Shown here: positions 46,471 through 56,100 of the stretch, piece after piece
Numbering within the stretch: the first letter of the stretch is position 1
Layout: each line of letters starts with the position of its first letter
Assembly (NCBI RefSeq): GCF_007859865.1
Contig: NZ_SJPI01000001.1
Span: 1,736,001 to 1,800,000, forward strand
Length of the DNA stretch: 64,000 nt
Reading direction: 5' to 3'
DNA from: Rubripirellula amarantea
Lineage (GTDB): Bacteria > Planctomycetota > Planctomycetia > Pirellulales > Pirellulaceae
Notes under the pieces: model-generated
The model's input: the letters and a program-made list of their open reading frames with translations, nothing else
The model's database searches: none
What the model was told of the DNA's origin: nothing
Program-made: the position numbers and the translations under genes

Positions 46471-46728
46471 ATGACTACCAGAGACACGATCTTAGAAGTC
46501 ATTCACGAAGTCGCTGCAGAAAGCGAAAAGACGCTAGGCGATGATTTTGGTGATAACACCGTGCTGCTCGATAGCGGCTTGGATTCGCTCGACTTTGCAA
46601 TCATCGTTGCTCGACTCGAAGAGCGATTGGGTGAGGACCCATTTGCGGCAATGGACGAACCCGTCTATCCGAAAACACTTGGCGATTTCGTTGGGATATA
46701 CGACTCGTTTTTCGCGAACCAAGACTAA
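46471..46728 (+). CDS. Acyl carrier protein dedicated to the pse operon
   Basis: An 85-residue carrier protein. The phosphopantetheine site is S39 in GLDSLDF, followed by the recognition helix FAIIVARLEERLG. It is acidic, as expected. Its stop overlaps the start of the AMP-ligase gene (TAATG), which indicates that the two work together: the ligase probably loads an acyl group onto this protein. A carrier protein is not part of the core pseudaminic acid route. Confidence 0.92.
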   Translation: MTTRDTILEVIHEVAAESEKTLGDDFGDNTVLLDSGLDSLDFAIIVARLEERLGEDPFAAMDEPVYPKTLGDFVGIYDSFFANQD

Positions 46729-48080
46729 TGAAAGTTTCGAACACTGAAACCCTAACGCCTATGCGTCATCTGCTGGAACTCCTTAGTCGCGTTGCACCAC
46801 AGCGACCACTTTGGGTCAACGCATTTGATGCAGCGGTCACCGCTGAACAGATCGCGGAATCCATTTCGGTCGACGCGTCGATGGTTGGATCACGCATAGC
46901 ATTGATGATGCCAAACGGCGAAGACCTCGCACGAAGTTTGGTGGCACTCGATGGCGTTTGCGAGGCTATTCTGTTGCTCCCCAGCGGACTTGATGAGTCG
47001 CAGCGAGATTCGCTGATGCAGCGAGCAAGTATTGATCGCGTTGTCAGCCACTTGGCCGACATTCGCTGCAACGAAGAACTGGCAGCGAAGCCAAGCGATC
47101 GCGGCAGATTGACGCGATGGATATTGGCAACTTCGGGAACTACTGGAACTCCAAAGCTAGTTGAGCACACACTCGCGACGCTAACGCGCAGCGCGAGTTT
47201 CGACCTCACCATCGGTGCCCAACACACATGGTCCTCGCTTTACAACCTTACGGGATTCGCTGGATTGCAAGTGTTCTTGCAGGCGTGGTGTGGTGGATCG
47301 AAGTTTGTTTTGCACAATGACGATGCGACACTTGCCGAACGTGTTGAGCGGATGGCGCGATTGGGCGTGACAGCGATTTCGGCAACACCGACAATGTGGC
47401 GCAAGATCCTAATGGCGAGCGATGCTGCAAAATTACCGCTGCGGCGAATCACGTTGGGCGGCGAGATTGCGGATCAAAAGATTCTTGACGCTTTAGGTGC
47501 AGTGTTTCCAAACGCGAAGATCCGCCAGATCTATGCTTCAACCGAAGCCGGAGTTGGTTTCAGTGTCCGTGATGGAAAGGCTGGATTTCCGGCAAGCTAC
47601 TTGGACACGCCGCCGGCGGGAGTGGAGGTGCGAGTCGAAGATGGTCGGTTGTTCCTTCGCAATCCCGACACAAGCCAACGTTTCATCGGTAACGATGCAC
47701 GATTGCATCGCGAGGATGGATTCATTGACACGGGTGATCGTGTTGAGCGAGTTGACGATCGGTTTGAATTTCTTGGTCGAGCCAACGGGACGATCAATGT
47801 GGGTGGCAACAAAGTCCAACCCGAAGAAATCGAGCGATTCTTGCTATCTTGCGATGGAGTGGTCCAGGCTCGCGTGTATGCCAAGAAAAGCCCTTTCACG
47901 GGATCACTGGTTGCCGCTGATGTGGTAAGTAGTGGTCAACTCGAAAAAACAGAATTGCGCAAGCATTTGACCTCGCGGTGTCGCGCGTCGCTTGACACTC
48001 ATAAGGTCCCCGCGGTGATTCGATTGGTTGACGGCATTGAGACCAACGCAGCGGGCAAGGTACTCAGGAACGCCGGATGA
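46728..48080 (+). CDS. AMP-dependent acyl-ACP/CoA ligase
   Basis: A 450-residue ANL-superfamily ligase, shorter than typical acyl-CoA synthetases (about 500-550). The P-loop-like motif is TSGTTGTPK (135-143), the A8 hinge region gives GGNKVQPEEIE, and the A10 lysine is K444 in NAAGKVLR. It should adenylate a carboxylic acid and pass it to the carrier protein encoded just upstream. The acid cannot be predicted by eye. It overlaps the next gene in an ATGA. Confidence 0.88.
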   Translation: MKVSNTETLTPMRHLLELLSRVAPQRPLWVNAFDAAVTAEQIAESISVDASMVGSRIALMMPNGEDLARSLVALDGVCEAILLLPSGLDESQRDSLMQRASIDRVVSHLADIRCNEELAAKPSDRGRLTRWILATSGTTGTPKLVEHTLATLTRSASFDLTIGAQHTWSSLYNLTGFAGLQVFLQAWCGGSKFVLHNDDATLAERVERMARLGVTAISATPTMWRKILMASDAAKLPLRRITLGGEIADQKILDALGAVFPNAKIRQIYASTEAGVGFSVRDGKAGFPASYLDTPPAGVEVRVEDGRLFLRNPDTSQRFIGNDARLHREDGFIDTGDRVERVDDRFEFLGRANGTINVGGNKVQPEEIERFLLSCDGVVQARVYAKKSPFTGSLVAADVVSSGQLEKTELRKHLTSRCRASLDTHKVPAVIRLVDGIETNAAGKVLRNAG

Positions 48081-48823
48081 TTGAAACTGATAAAGCTAAG
48101 AATGTTCTGGTAACCGGTGGCACACGTGGGCTAGGGTTAGCCACGTGTGAACATCTAGCGCGCGCTGGTTACCGAGTGATCGCCAGCGGTCGTGGGATTA
48201 CTGATAGTTTGCAGACATTGATTGACGATCCGTCGCTTTCAGGTTTGGTGACGTTCCGTTCTCTCGATCTCGCTCAAACCGGCGAAATTCGCTTGTTCGT
48301 TCGGGACGTCGCAAAGGAATACGGGCCTTTGTATGGATTGGTCAACAATGCCGCGATTGGTCACGATGGCGTGCTAGCGACGATGCATGATTCCCAGATC
48401 GAAGAACTCATTCGCGTCAACGTGCTGGCTTCCATACTAATGGCCAAGTACGCATCACGATCCATGCTTGGACGGCGTGCCGGTCGCATTGTGAATGTGG
48501 CTTCCATTATCGCATCAACCGGATTCAGCGGACTTTCTGTTTACGCCGCGACAAAGTCGTCCATGATCGGGATGACGAAGAGTCTATCTCGTGAACTTGG
48601 CAAAGCTGGGATCACGGTCAACGCCGTCTCGCCGGGGTACATGGCCACCGATATGACATCAGGAATTGATGCGGCGAAACTAGAAACCATCACAAGGCGA
48701 AGTCCGTTAGGTCGACTGGCAAATGTTGATGAAGTGGCTGCTGCGATCGTGTACTTGATGAGCGAATCCGCAGCATCGATCACGGGAACCAATATCACCA
48801 TTGATGCGGGCAGCACGGCATGA
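48077..48823 (+). CDS. FabG-like short-chain dehydrogenase/reductase
   Basis: A 248-residue classical SDR. Cofactor motif GGTRGLG (14-20), NNAA at 90-93, catalytic S143, Y156 and K160; the C-terminal GTNITIDAGSTA matches 3-oxoacyl-ACP reductases. Together with the carrier protein and ligase it probably reduces a carrier-bound 3-oxoacyl group; a sugar reductase is the alternative. ATGA overlaps join it to both neighbours. Confidence 0.88.
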   Translation: MIETDKAKNVLVTGGTRGLGLATCEHLARAGYRVIASGRGITDSLQTLIDDPSLSGLVTFRSLDLAQTGEIRLFVRDVAKEYGPLYGLVNNAAIGHDGVLATMHDSQIEELIRVNVLASILMAKYASRSMLGRRAGRIVNVASIIASTGFSGLSVYAATKSSMIGMTKSLSRELGKAGITVNAVSPGYMATDMTSGIDAAKLETITRRSPLGRLANVDEVAAAIVYLMSESAASITGTNITIDAGSTA

Positions 48824-49656
48824 GTGCCGTCGAATTAACGCTGGAAGTGCTTCGAGATTTACCCTGCAGCGGACCCGTTCTGGTTCACGCTGACTTGATG
48901 CGGGCTCGTTCATTCGTAGGTCCAGTTACATCGCGACAAGCCATGCTAGCGGCGCAGGTGGAAGTCTTGCGGGAAGCCTGCGGATCACGTCCGTTTTGGT
49001 CGCCATGTTTCAACTACGACTTCTGCAAGACAGGCGAGGTAGATTTGCGTAGTGCCAAGACCCAAGTCGGGCCACTCGGTGAGTACCTCCGCACGCATTC
49101 GGACTTTTGGCGTAGCACTGATCCAGTGTTCTCCATTTGCGGTGACGGACGAGTAATCGAGGACAACACTTCAAGCACTATCGAAGCCTTCGGGCCGCTT
49201 AGTGGTCTTGCTCAACTTTACTCACGAGGCGGCGCGGTTTTGTTCTACGGTGCGGCATTGTCTTCAGCCACGATTCTGCATTTTGCTGAAACGCTGAGCG
49301 GCGGTCCCGTCTATCGGTACGACAAAGTCTTCTCGGGAACGATGGTCACTTTGGATGGTGTGAATCGAGCCATCGACTACATCTATCATGTTCGGCCAAT
49401 GGGCTGGTCCCTCGATTATGACTGGACTCGAATCCGAAACGACCTGATTGATCAGAACCTGATTCGCCAACAAACGTTTCGTGGCGAAGAGGTTGCGATG
49501 GCGTGTGTGGTCGCCGACTTAGTGGACTACTGGGTGGAACGACTCAGCGACGACCCACTCTATTTTCTTGACAGTGACACGCGAGCGAAGGTCGAGTCTT
49601 TGAAATTGTCTCGGGGTCAACGTGTCAGTAGGAACGAATTTGAGCAGGCAACATGA
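48820..49656 (+). CDS. AAC(3)-fold N-acyltransferase (sugar-modifying)
   Basis: A 278-residue member of the antibiotic N-acetyltransferase (AAC(3)) family. Family landmarks: VLVHADL near the N-terminus, GPLGEYLR, the RSTDPVFS segment and FYGAALSSATILHFAE with the conserved H154. Chromosomal members inside sugar operons acylate amino sugars, not drugs. Here it follows an acyl carrier protein, ligase and reductase, and is the natural candidate to transfer the acyl group to the amine of the nonulosonic acid or its precursor. Confidence 0.85.
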   Translation: MSAVELTLEVLRDLPCSGPVLVHADLMRARSFVGPVTSRQAMLAAQVEVLREACGSRPFWSPCFNYDFCKTGEVDLRSAKTQVGPLGEYLRTHSDFWRSTDPVFSICGDGRVIEDNTSSTIEAFGPLSGLAQLYSRGGAVLFYGAALSSATILHFAETLSGGPVYRYDKVFSGTMVTLDGVNRAIDYIYHVRPMGWSLDYDWTRIRNDLIDQNLIRQQTFRGEEVAMACVVADLVDYWVERLSDDPLYFLDSDTRAKVESLKLSRGQRVSRNEFEQAT

Positions 49657-50957
49657 ACGACACATTCCCCTGCGTTGGCGACGATATGTATTCGCTTGCG
49701 GAACGGCTATTTCCTATCAACCGCAGTTTGACTGGCGACGGAGTTCGGCAGTCATTGGGGATCTTGAGTGAATTAGTGACTGGGCTGCAAGTCCACGAAG
49801 TGCCAACGGGCACGTCGTGCTTTGATTGGTCGGTACCAAAAGAGTGGAAGATTCGTGAGGGTTGGATCGAGGACCCCAATGGTGATCGCATTGCCGATTT
49901 CGCGAACTGCAATCTGCATGTGGTAGGGTATTCGACGCCGGTCGACACGGTCATGGGATTGGATGAACTGCAGCAGCATCTCTATTCATTGCCCGAACAA
50001 CCCGACGCGATTCCCTATGTCACGTCTTACTACAAAGAGCGTTGGGGATTCTGCCTCACCGAGAATCAACGACGTTCGTTGCAGCCGGGCAACTACCGAG
50101 TTCGCATTGATAGCGAGCTGTTTGACGGTTCGTTGACATACGGTGAGTTAAAGTTGGCGGGTGATTCCGAGAAAGAGATTTTCTTGTCGACCTATGTTTG
50201 TCATCCATCGATGGCAAACAATGAATTGTCGGGGCCATGTGTGACCATTCATTTGGCCAAATGGTTGCAGGCCATGACGCAACGACGCTATAGCTACCGA
50301 ATTGTTTTCATTCCTGAGACGATTGGGTCCATCGTTTATCTCAGTCGCCATCACGAGGCGATGCGAAAAAACGTTGTTGCTGGATTCAACGTGTCATGCG
50401 TTGGAGATGATCGAGTCTATTCGTATCTTCCGTCGCGAGATGGTAATACGCTTTCTGATCGCGTGGCCAAGCATGTGTTGCACCACACCGACCCTGATTA
50501 TTGTCGCTATACCTTTCTGGATCGCGGTAGCGACGAACGGCAATACTGTAGCCCCGGGATAGATTTGCCTGTTGCGACAGTGATGCGAAGCAAATACGGC
50601 ATGTACCCTGAATACCACACTTCGCACGACAACCTGGATGTCATTTCGCCATCAGGTTTACAAGGTGCCTTCAACGCAATTGCCGAGTGCATTCGTTGCA
50701 TCGAGCAGGACTGCTATCCCAAGTCGGTAATGCCATGTGAACCGCAGTTAGGAAGGCGTGGCTTGTATCCCGATCTTAGCGTGAAAGGCGGTGCGGATTC
50801 GGTGCGAGAGATGATGAATATGATCGCCTACTGCGACGGCAAAAAGAGTCTTTTGGAGATTGCTGAAATCATCGACGCCCCGATGAGCCGGTTGACGACG
50901 TACGTCAAGAAATTGGTCAATGCCAGCGTGATCGAAACGCAATCGGAGAAGTTTTAG
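49653..50957 (+). CDS. DUF4910 aminopeptidase-like protein with C-terminal winged helix
   Basis: A 434-residue protein of the DUF4910/DUF2172 type that is common in nonulosonic acid and polysaccharide clusters. The opening AERLFPINRSLTGDGVRQSL and the M28-like core are recognisable, with likely zinc ligands in CHPSMANNELSGP and SRHHEA and in the C-terminal YHTSHDNLD. The last ~70 residues look like a small DNA- or substrate-binding helical domain. A role in trimming or transferring an acyl or sugar group is possible; the reaction is not known. ATGA overlap with the upstream gene. Confidence 0.85.
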   Translation: MNDTFPCVGDDMYSLAERLFPINRSLTGDGVRQSLGILSELVTGLQVHEVPTGTSCFDWSVPKEWKIREGWIEDPNGDRIADFANCNLHVVGYSTPVDTVMGLDELQQHLYSLPEQPDAIPYVTSYYKERWGFCLTENQRRSLQPGNYRVRIDSELFDGSLTYGELKLAGDSEKEIFLSTYVCHPSMANNELSGPCVTIHLAKWLQAMTQRRYSYRIVFIPETIGSIVYLSRHHEAMRKNVVAGFNVSCVGDDRVYSYLPSRDGNTLSDRVAKHVLHHTDPDYCRYTFLDRGSDERQYCSPGIDLPVATVMRSKYGMYPEYHTSHDNLDVISPSGLQGAFNAIAECIRCIEQDCYPKSVMPCEPQLGRRGLYPDLSVKGGADSVREMMNMIAYCDGKKSLLEIAEIIDAPMSRLTTYVKKLVNASVIETQSEKF

Positions 50958-50958
50958 A

Positions 50959-51876
50959 ATGACAAGTCTGCGAGAACTCAAACAGCTCTATGAACAAGGC
51001 CAAAACATTTGCGAGTACCTGCGTCGTGAGTTGAATGTTTCAACCAATACGCCCGAGATCATTGAGATAGCTTACGACTTGCAAACCGGCAGCTACACAC
51101 GTGCCATGTCCGACCCGGTAATCATCAAGCATAAAACGGCGTACACCGCCACGATTGCCGGTCAAATACTCAAGCACTGCCCGACGCTCAGTTCCGTGAT
51201 GGAAGCCGGGGTAGGTGAAGCAACAACGCTAAGTGGAGTGATTAGTCTGTTGCGAATGGAAGCGGGCCACGAAAGCCTGCAAGGATACGGGTTCGATCTA
51301 AGTTGGTCTCGCTTGAGCTATGCACGGCGTTGGCTTACTGAAAACAACATCGATCAGGTCGATCTATGCTGTGGTGATTTGTTGAACATTCCATTTTGCG
51401 ACAATTCAATTGATGTGGTCTATACGTCCCATTCGGTTGAGCCCAACGGAGGCAACGAAGAACCAATCCTGCGAGAGCTTTATCGGGTCGCTCGCAAGTA
51501 TGTCATTCTTTGTGAACCGGGTTATGAACTAGGGGACGATGTCGCGAAAGCTCGCATGGATCACCATGGTTATTGCAAGAACTTACCAGGGATCAGCCGC
51601 GAACTCGGCTACGACGTTGTGGATCATCATCTAATTGATTGTAGTGCGATTCCTCAGAATCCATCTGCAATCACGGTGATCCGCAAACCTCAAGCGGACT
51701 CTGGGGTTTCCGATAGCGTTTTCGCTTGTCCTAAGACACGTACTCCGCTGGTTGCGGGCGAAGGCGTACTCTACAGCCCGGAATCCTTAACGGCGTATCC
51801 CATTGTTGGCGGCATCCCGTGTTTGCGATCCGAAAACGGCATCTTAGCTAGTCGCTATGAAGAGGTCGCGAAGTGA
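50959..51876 (+). CDS. SAM methyltransferase with C-terminal Trm112-like segment
   Basis: A 305-residue methyltransferase. The SAM loop is VMEAGVGEATTLSG (about 80-93), with GFDLSWSR and CCGDLLNIPF after it. The last ~60 residues (CPKTRTPLV, YPIVGGIPCL) resemble a Trm112/YcaR-like zinc-less small domain. It starts one base after the upstream stop and its own stop overlaps the next start (GTGA). It probably methylates the sugar or the acyl group. Confidence 0.82.
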   Translation: MTSLRELKQLYEQGQNICEYLRRELNVSTNTPEIIEIAYDLQTGSYTRAMSDPVIIKHKTAYTATIAGQILKHCPTLSSVMEAGVGEATTLSGVISLLRMEAGHESLQGYGFDLSWSRLSYARRWLTENNIDQVDLCCGDLLNIPFCDNSIDVVYTSHSVEPNGGNEEPILRELYRVARKYVILCEPGYELGDDVAKARMDHHGYCKNLPGISRELGYDVVDHHLIDCSAIPQNPSAITVIRKPQADSGVSDSVFACPKTRTPLVAGEGVLYSPESLTAYPIVGGIPCLRSENGILASRYEEVAK

Positions 51877-52436
51877 GTGGGCAACCTCGAGTAACAATCG
51901 TTCCGATCAACGAAGAAGAACACGCAAAGGTGTTGTTCGAGTGGCGCAAGTCCCCCGAGATTTCACGCTTCATGTACACTCGCGATCCGATCGTTTGGGA
52001 TTCACACATCGCTTGGATACGGTCGTTGCCGCAAAACCAATCTCGCAAAGATTGCGTGATTCTGCTTGATGGGGTTCCCGCTGGAACGGTCAATCTAACC
52101 GAAATCGACAACACGCATCGACGTTGCAGCTTTGGAATGTATGTTGCTTTGCCGCTCGCACGGGTGCAAGGAGTCGGTGCCGCCGCGGAAGTGTTGGTGC
52201 TTGAGCTTGCGTTTGATGACTTAAAGATGCACAAAGTTTCCTGCGAAGTTTTTGCCAGCAACCCGGCCCCGGTCGCTATGCACCAACGCATGGGATTCAA
52301 GATTGAAGGTACCTTTCGCGACCACGTATTCGATGATGGTGACTGGATTGATGTTGTGCGAATGTCCGTACTTGAAAACGAATGGGCATCGAAAGCTGCC
52401 ATGATGCGGGGCCTGCTTTCGCGATTGATTGGTTAG
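51873..52436 (+). CDS. pseH: UDP-4-amino-sugar N-acetyltransferase
   Basis: A 187-residue GNAT enzyme that acetylates the C4 amine made by PseC. The WRKSPEISRFMYT opening and the FDDLKMHKVSCEVFASNPAPVAMHQRMGFKIEGTFRDH region match PseH-type proteins. The start is a GTG at 51873 overlapping the upstream stop. Finding it far from pseB-G-I, after the acyl genes, suggests the operon was extended in the middle. Confidence 0.88.
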   Translation: MSGQPRVTIVPINEEEHAKVLFEWRKSPEISRFMYTRDPIVWDSHIAWIRSLPQNQSRKDCVILLDGVPAGTVNLTEIDNTHRRCSFGMYVALPLARVQGVGAAAEVLVLELAFDDLKMHKVSCEVFASNPAPVAMHQRMGFKIEGTFRDHVFDDGDWIDVVRMSVLENEWASKAAMMRGLLSRLIG

Positions 52437-52540
52437 GTTCAGTGTCCTGTGGGAGGCGGTCTTTGTTCATGAGGTTGTCTCGTCAAAAGCTGCCGCGTTA
52501 CACTTTCTTTATATTCTCTACTTCCCTTTGAGCGAACTCG

Positions 52541-53167
52541 ATGAGCGAACACAAGACGGAACAAGAAGCCTTTTGGGCGGGCGATTTTGGCAATCAATAC
52601 ATCAGTCGGAACGAATCCGCCCAGTTTATCGCCAACAATACAGCCGTTTTTCGCGACATCATCTCACGCACTCATGGGGTGAAGTCGGTGATTGAGTTGG
52701 GGCCTAACGTGGGAATGAATTTGCATGCCTTAAGGCATTTGATTCCGGATGTCGATCTATCGGCGGTTGAGATCAATTCAAAGGCAGCCGAGCAATTGCG
52801 ACAAACCGAGTCTTTGGATGTCACTGTCCATGAGACTTCGATTCTAGAATTTGAACCCACTCGTACTTACGATTTGACGTTCACCAAAGGTGTGTTGATT
52901 CACATCAACCCCGACGAAGTCAATCGGGTTTACGACCTGCTCTACCAAGCATCCCATCGGTATGTGCTTGTCGCAGAGTACTACAACCCAACACCGGTAG
53001 CGATTCCCTATCGAGGGCATGACGATCGATTGTTTAAGCGTGACTTCGCTGGCGACATGCTTGATCGTTTCAGCGATTTACAATTGATCGACTATAAGTT
53101 TGTGTACCGTCGCGATCCCAACTTTCCCCACGATGACGTTACGTGGTTCTTGATGGAAAAGCGTTAG
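52541..53167 (+). CDS. Pseudaminic acid biosynthesis-associated methylase
   Basis: A 208-residue SAM methyltransferase of the TIGR03587-like family that recurs in pseudaminic clusters. Diagnostic features: EAFWAGDFGNQYISRN at the start, VIELGPNVGMNLHALRHL as SAM loop, and KGVLIHINPDEV. Last gene of the operon; its stop lies two bases from the stop of the convergent giant gene. A 104-base gap before it may hold a separate promoter. Confidence 0.9.
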   Translation: MSEHKTEQEAFWAGDFGNQYISRNESAQFIANNTAVFRDIISRTHGVKSVIELGPNVGMNLHALRHLIPDVDLSAVEINSKAAEQLRQTESLDVTVHETSILEFEPTRTYDLTFTKGVLIHINPDEVNRVYDLLYQASHRYVLVAEYYNPTPVAIPYRGHDDRLFKRDFAGDMLDRFSDLQLIDYKFVYRRDPNFPHDDVTWFLMEKR

Positions 53168-53169
53168 GA

Positions 53170-56100
53170 TTAGACAAACTGCCATTTGCCGACGGCGCCG
53201 GTGACAAGGTTGGCGTAGTAGACCGATCCATCGGGGCCTTGTTGGATATCAACGATCCACTGGGCACCGGTGGTGAACAATTGCTGGTCAGTCAGATTTC
53301 CTTGGTCATCAATGCGGAACAAGCGAACGGTCCCTTCGTACGCGTTGTTGTAAAAGAATGAGTCGTCGAAGTAATCACCCAGGTCACTGTCGTTGATGTA
53401 TCCGCCCAATACGATTGCGTCACCGGCAGCACCGTGAGTGATCGCGACTACCGGAGGCGTGGCGTCAGCGGTGGCGTAGAAAGCTGCAGCTCCCGAGAGA
53501 CCGCTGTACTGTGGCGTCGGAGTGTTCACGCCCTGACGACCTTCAAAATAGGGCCAGCCAAAGTTGGCTGCCGCACCGCCGGTGTTGATCTCTTCATAGC
53601 TGGTCCAGCCTGTGTCGCCGATCAATAGTTGACCAGAAGTCGGGTCAACGGTGATACGCCAAGGGTTTCTTGCACCAAGCTGATAGACTTTCGAAGCGTT
53701 GGCATTGGGGTCACCCGTGTAGAACGGATTGTCCCATAGGCCCTGCCCGGTGATGGGGTCAATCCGTAGGATCTTACCTGACAAACTGTTGACGTCTTGA
53801 ACGCGAAGAGCGCGGCCGTCGACGCGAGTGTATCCCGCACCATCACCGATAGAAACGAATAGGTTTCCATCAAGTCCGAAGGCCAACGAGCCTACGGTGT
53901 GACTTTGTGAATCACTGTTGATGAAGTCTCGGATGTAGTTGCCGCTGGAATCTACGCCGCCCTGAGGCACGCTGTAGTTGACCGAGCTGTCAACAAAACC
54001 GTTGAAGTTGTTCCAGGTGCTGTTGGTGCCCAGCAGAATGGTTTCGCTACCTTGGACAATCGACGTGTAACCTGTCGACGCATCCAGAGTGACTCGCATC
54101 AAACGCCCAGCTCGATTGCCCGCACCGTCAGGCCCGGCGAGTCCGCTATAGTTGTAGACTTCGGGCGGATCGTAGGTGTAAAGCAAGTACAGGTATGGAT
54201 TGTTTTCAAGGTCAGGGTGAATCTTGAAGTCGATCAATCCGCGGTCGTTGTAGTCGTTGACTTGTCCGGAGATGTCAATGACGGTCTGGACGGAACCGCC
54301 GTCGCGTTGAACCTTTACGACGCCAACCTTTTCAGCAATGTAGAAGTTTCGTCCATCGGGTGACCAATCCAACGCCAGCGGTTGATTAAGTCCGGTGATC
54401 ACGTCTTGTTTGACAAGGGAACCATCTGGAAACTGAGGTCGAACAGGCGGATCGAAAGCAGGCGGATCGAGGCTGAATTGGAAGTTGCGAATGATGTGTT
54501 GGTTGGTGTCTCGGAAATTCGCGCCGGTAAATCCAACGTATGCCTGAGACCCAACAAAGTTGTCGAGTTCGATTGTTGTCACCAAGCTCGCATAGGTTGG
54601 CTTCGCTGGGCTATCGGAGATGAACACCGCAAGTTTGTCACTGTCGCCGTTGTAGTCCACCCATGCATAGTATTCACGAGAGTCATTGAGCGTGTACGGA
54701 GACGTGACGGTTGCGACGGGGTTCTGAACGGATCCGTTGGTCAACACCGAAATCTCGCGTGCAGCGGTGTCCCACGAATTGCGTTTGGTATCGAACTCAA
54801 TCGCAATGCTGTTCTCGATCAACTCATATCCCAACCAATACGCATCGGGACCGATCGCATCCGAGCCTGCCGCTGAGTTCTGCAGTGTGAACGTTAGACC
54901 GGATGAACCGTTCACCCCAGCACCACCGCCGATGAAGAACTGAAACGAGGCTTGGAAGGACGTGTTATCGCCAATTGAAATGGGTGTCTCGTAGAAGACT
55001 GAACTCACTTGGCGTTGTCCAACACCAGTAAGGTTGAGGTTGCCGTTGGATGCCCATGCGACGCCGTTGAGGTTCAATCCGTCCGTGTTGGAAAAGTTCG
55101 CATAGTTTGGCAGTGGCGTATCGTCATCGATGATGGTGACGGTAGAAGTACGCGGAGCCAACAACGTCGTGCCAATAGGATTGTCAAGAATCACACTAAA
55201 GGTTTCGGTGCCTTCGCCAAAGGAATCATTGATCAGATTGATGGTGATCGTTCGGCTTTGTTGTCCATCGGCAAAGTTGAGGGTGCCGCTTTGTGCTACG
55301 TAATCTTGACCAGCGATGGCGGATTCATCGGATGTGTAGTACTGAACTGAAACGGCACCGTCACTGCCACCGATTCGATCGACTTGAATCGTGATCGAGT
55401 TAACGCTTTCGCTTGGATTCGATGGGCTCGGTTGAATGGAGAAGCGACCTGGGTTGTTGCCGGTGTTCCCGCCGTCATCAGCAAGGAATTGGAAGTAACC
55501 GTTGCTATGCAAGGTTTCGCTTTGACGGAAACCCGGCTGGACGCCATCGGAAGCTAGCCAAGTACCCGTCGAATAGGTCGTCGATGCTTCCGTTTGGTAG
55601 GTCTGGCCGTCAACGCGAATGTAGTCGACGTTCAGATTTCGGTCGAAACCACCGGGCGTGTAACTGTCGTTAATAAAGGCAACCCGCACGCGGTCGGCAG
55701 TGACATCACCACTAAACTGATAGGAGAATACCTGGCCACTTGTCGAAATGTTATTGAAAGTCTGAACCACGTTTTCATCGATCAACAACTGAGCCGATTC
55801 GCTGCCTGTTGTGCCAGAGAGGGCGATGTCAATCGTCGATCCATTGTTTCCGCCACCGGACGCGCCGGCTGAGGAGAATTGAAAGTAACCATTCGCGTTA
55901 AGGTATTCCGTTTGTAAGTTACCAGAGGTGATTCCTTGGCCTTCAATCCAAGATCCCTCTGAGAACACGGCTGGATTCTCGGCTTCGTAGGTCACTCCGT
56001 CGATCTCAATACGGTCGACTCGCAAGTTGCGGTCGATGCCGCTTGCGGGATCATACAGATCATTGACGAAGTTGATGCGAACGTCATCGGCTGATACGCC

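Noticed and set aside
48820-49656. Aminoglycoside resistance gene
   Set aside because: Operon context and overlaps show a sugar-modifying enzyme.
41039-53167. Legionaminic acid pathway
   Set aside because: The dehydratase is of the inverting PseB type, the transaminase has the PseC signature, and PseH and a Pse-associated methylase are present; GDP-sugar Leg genes are not.
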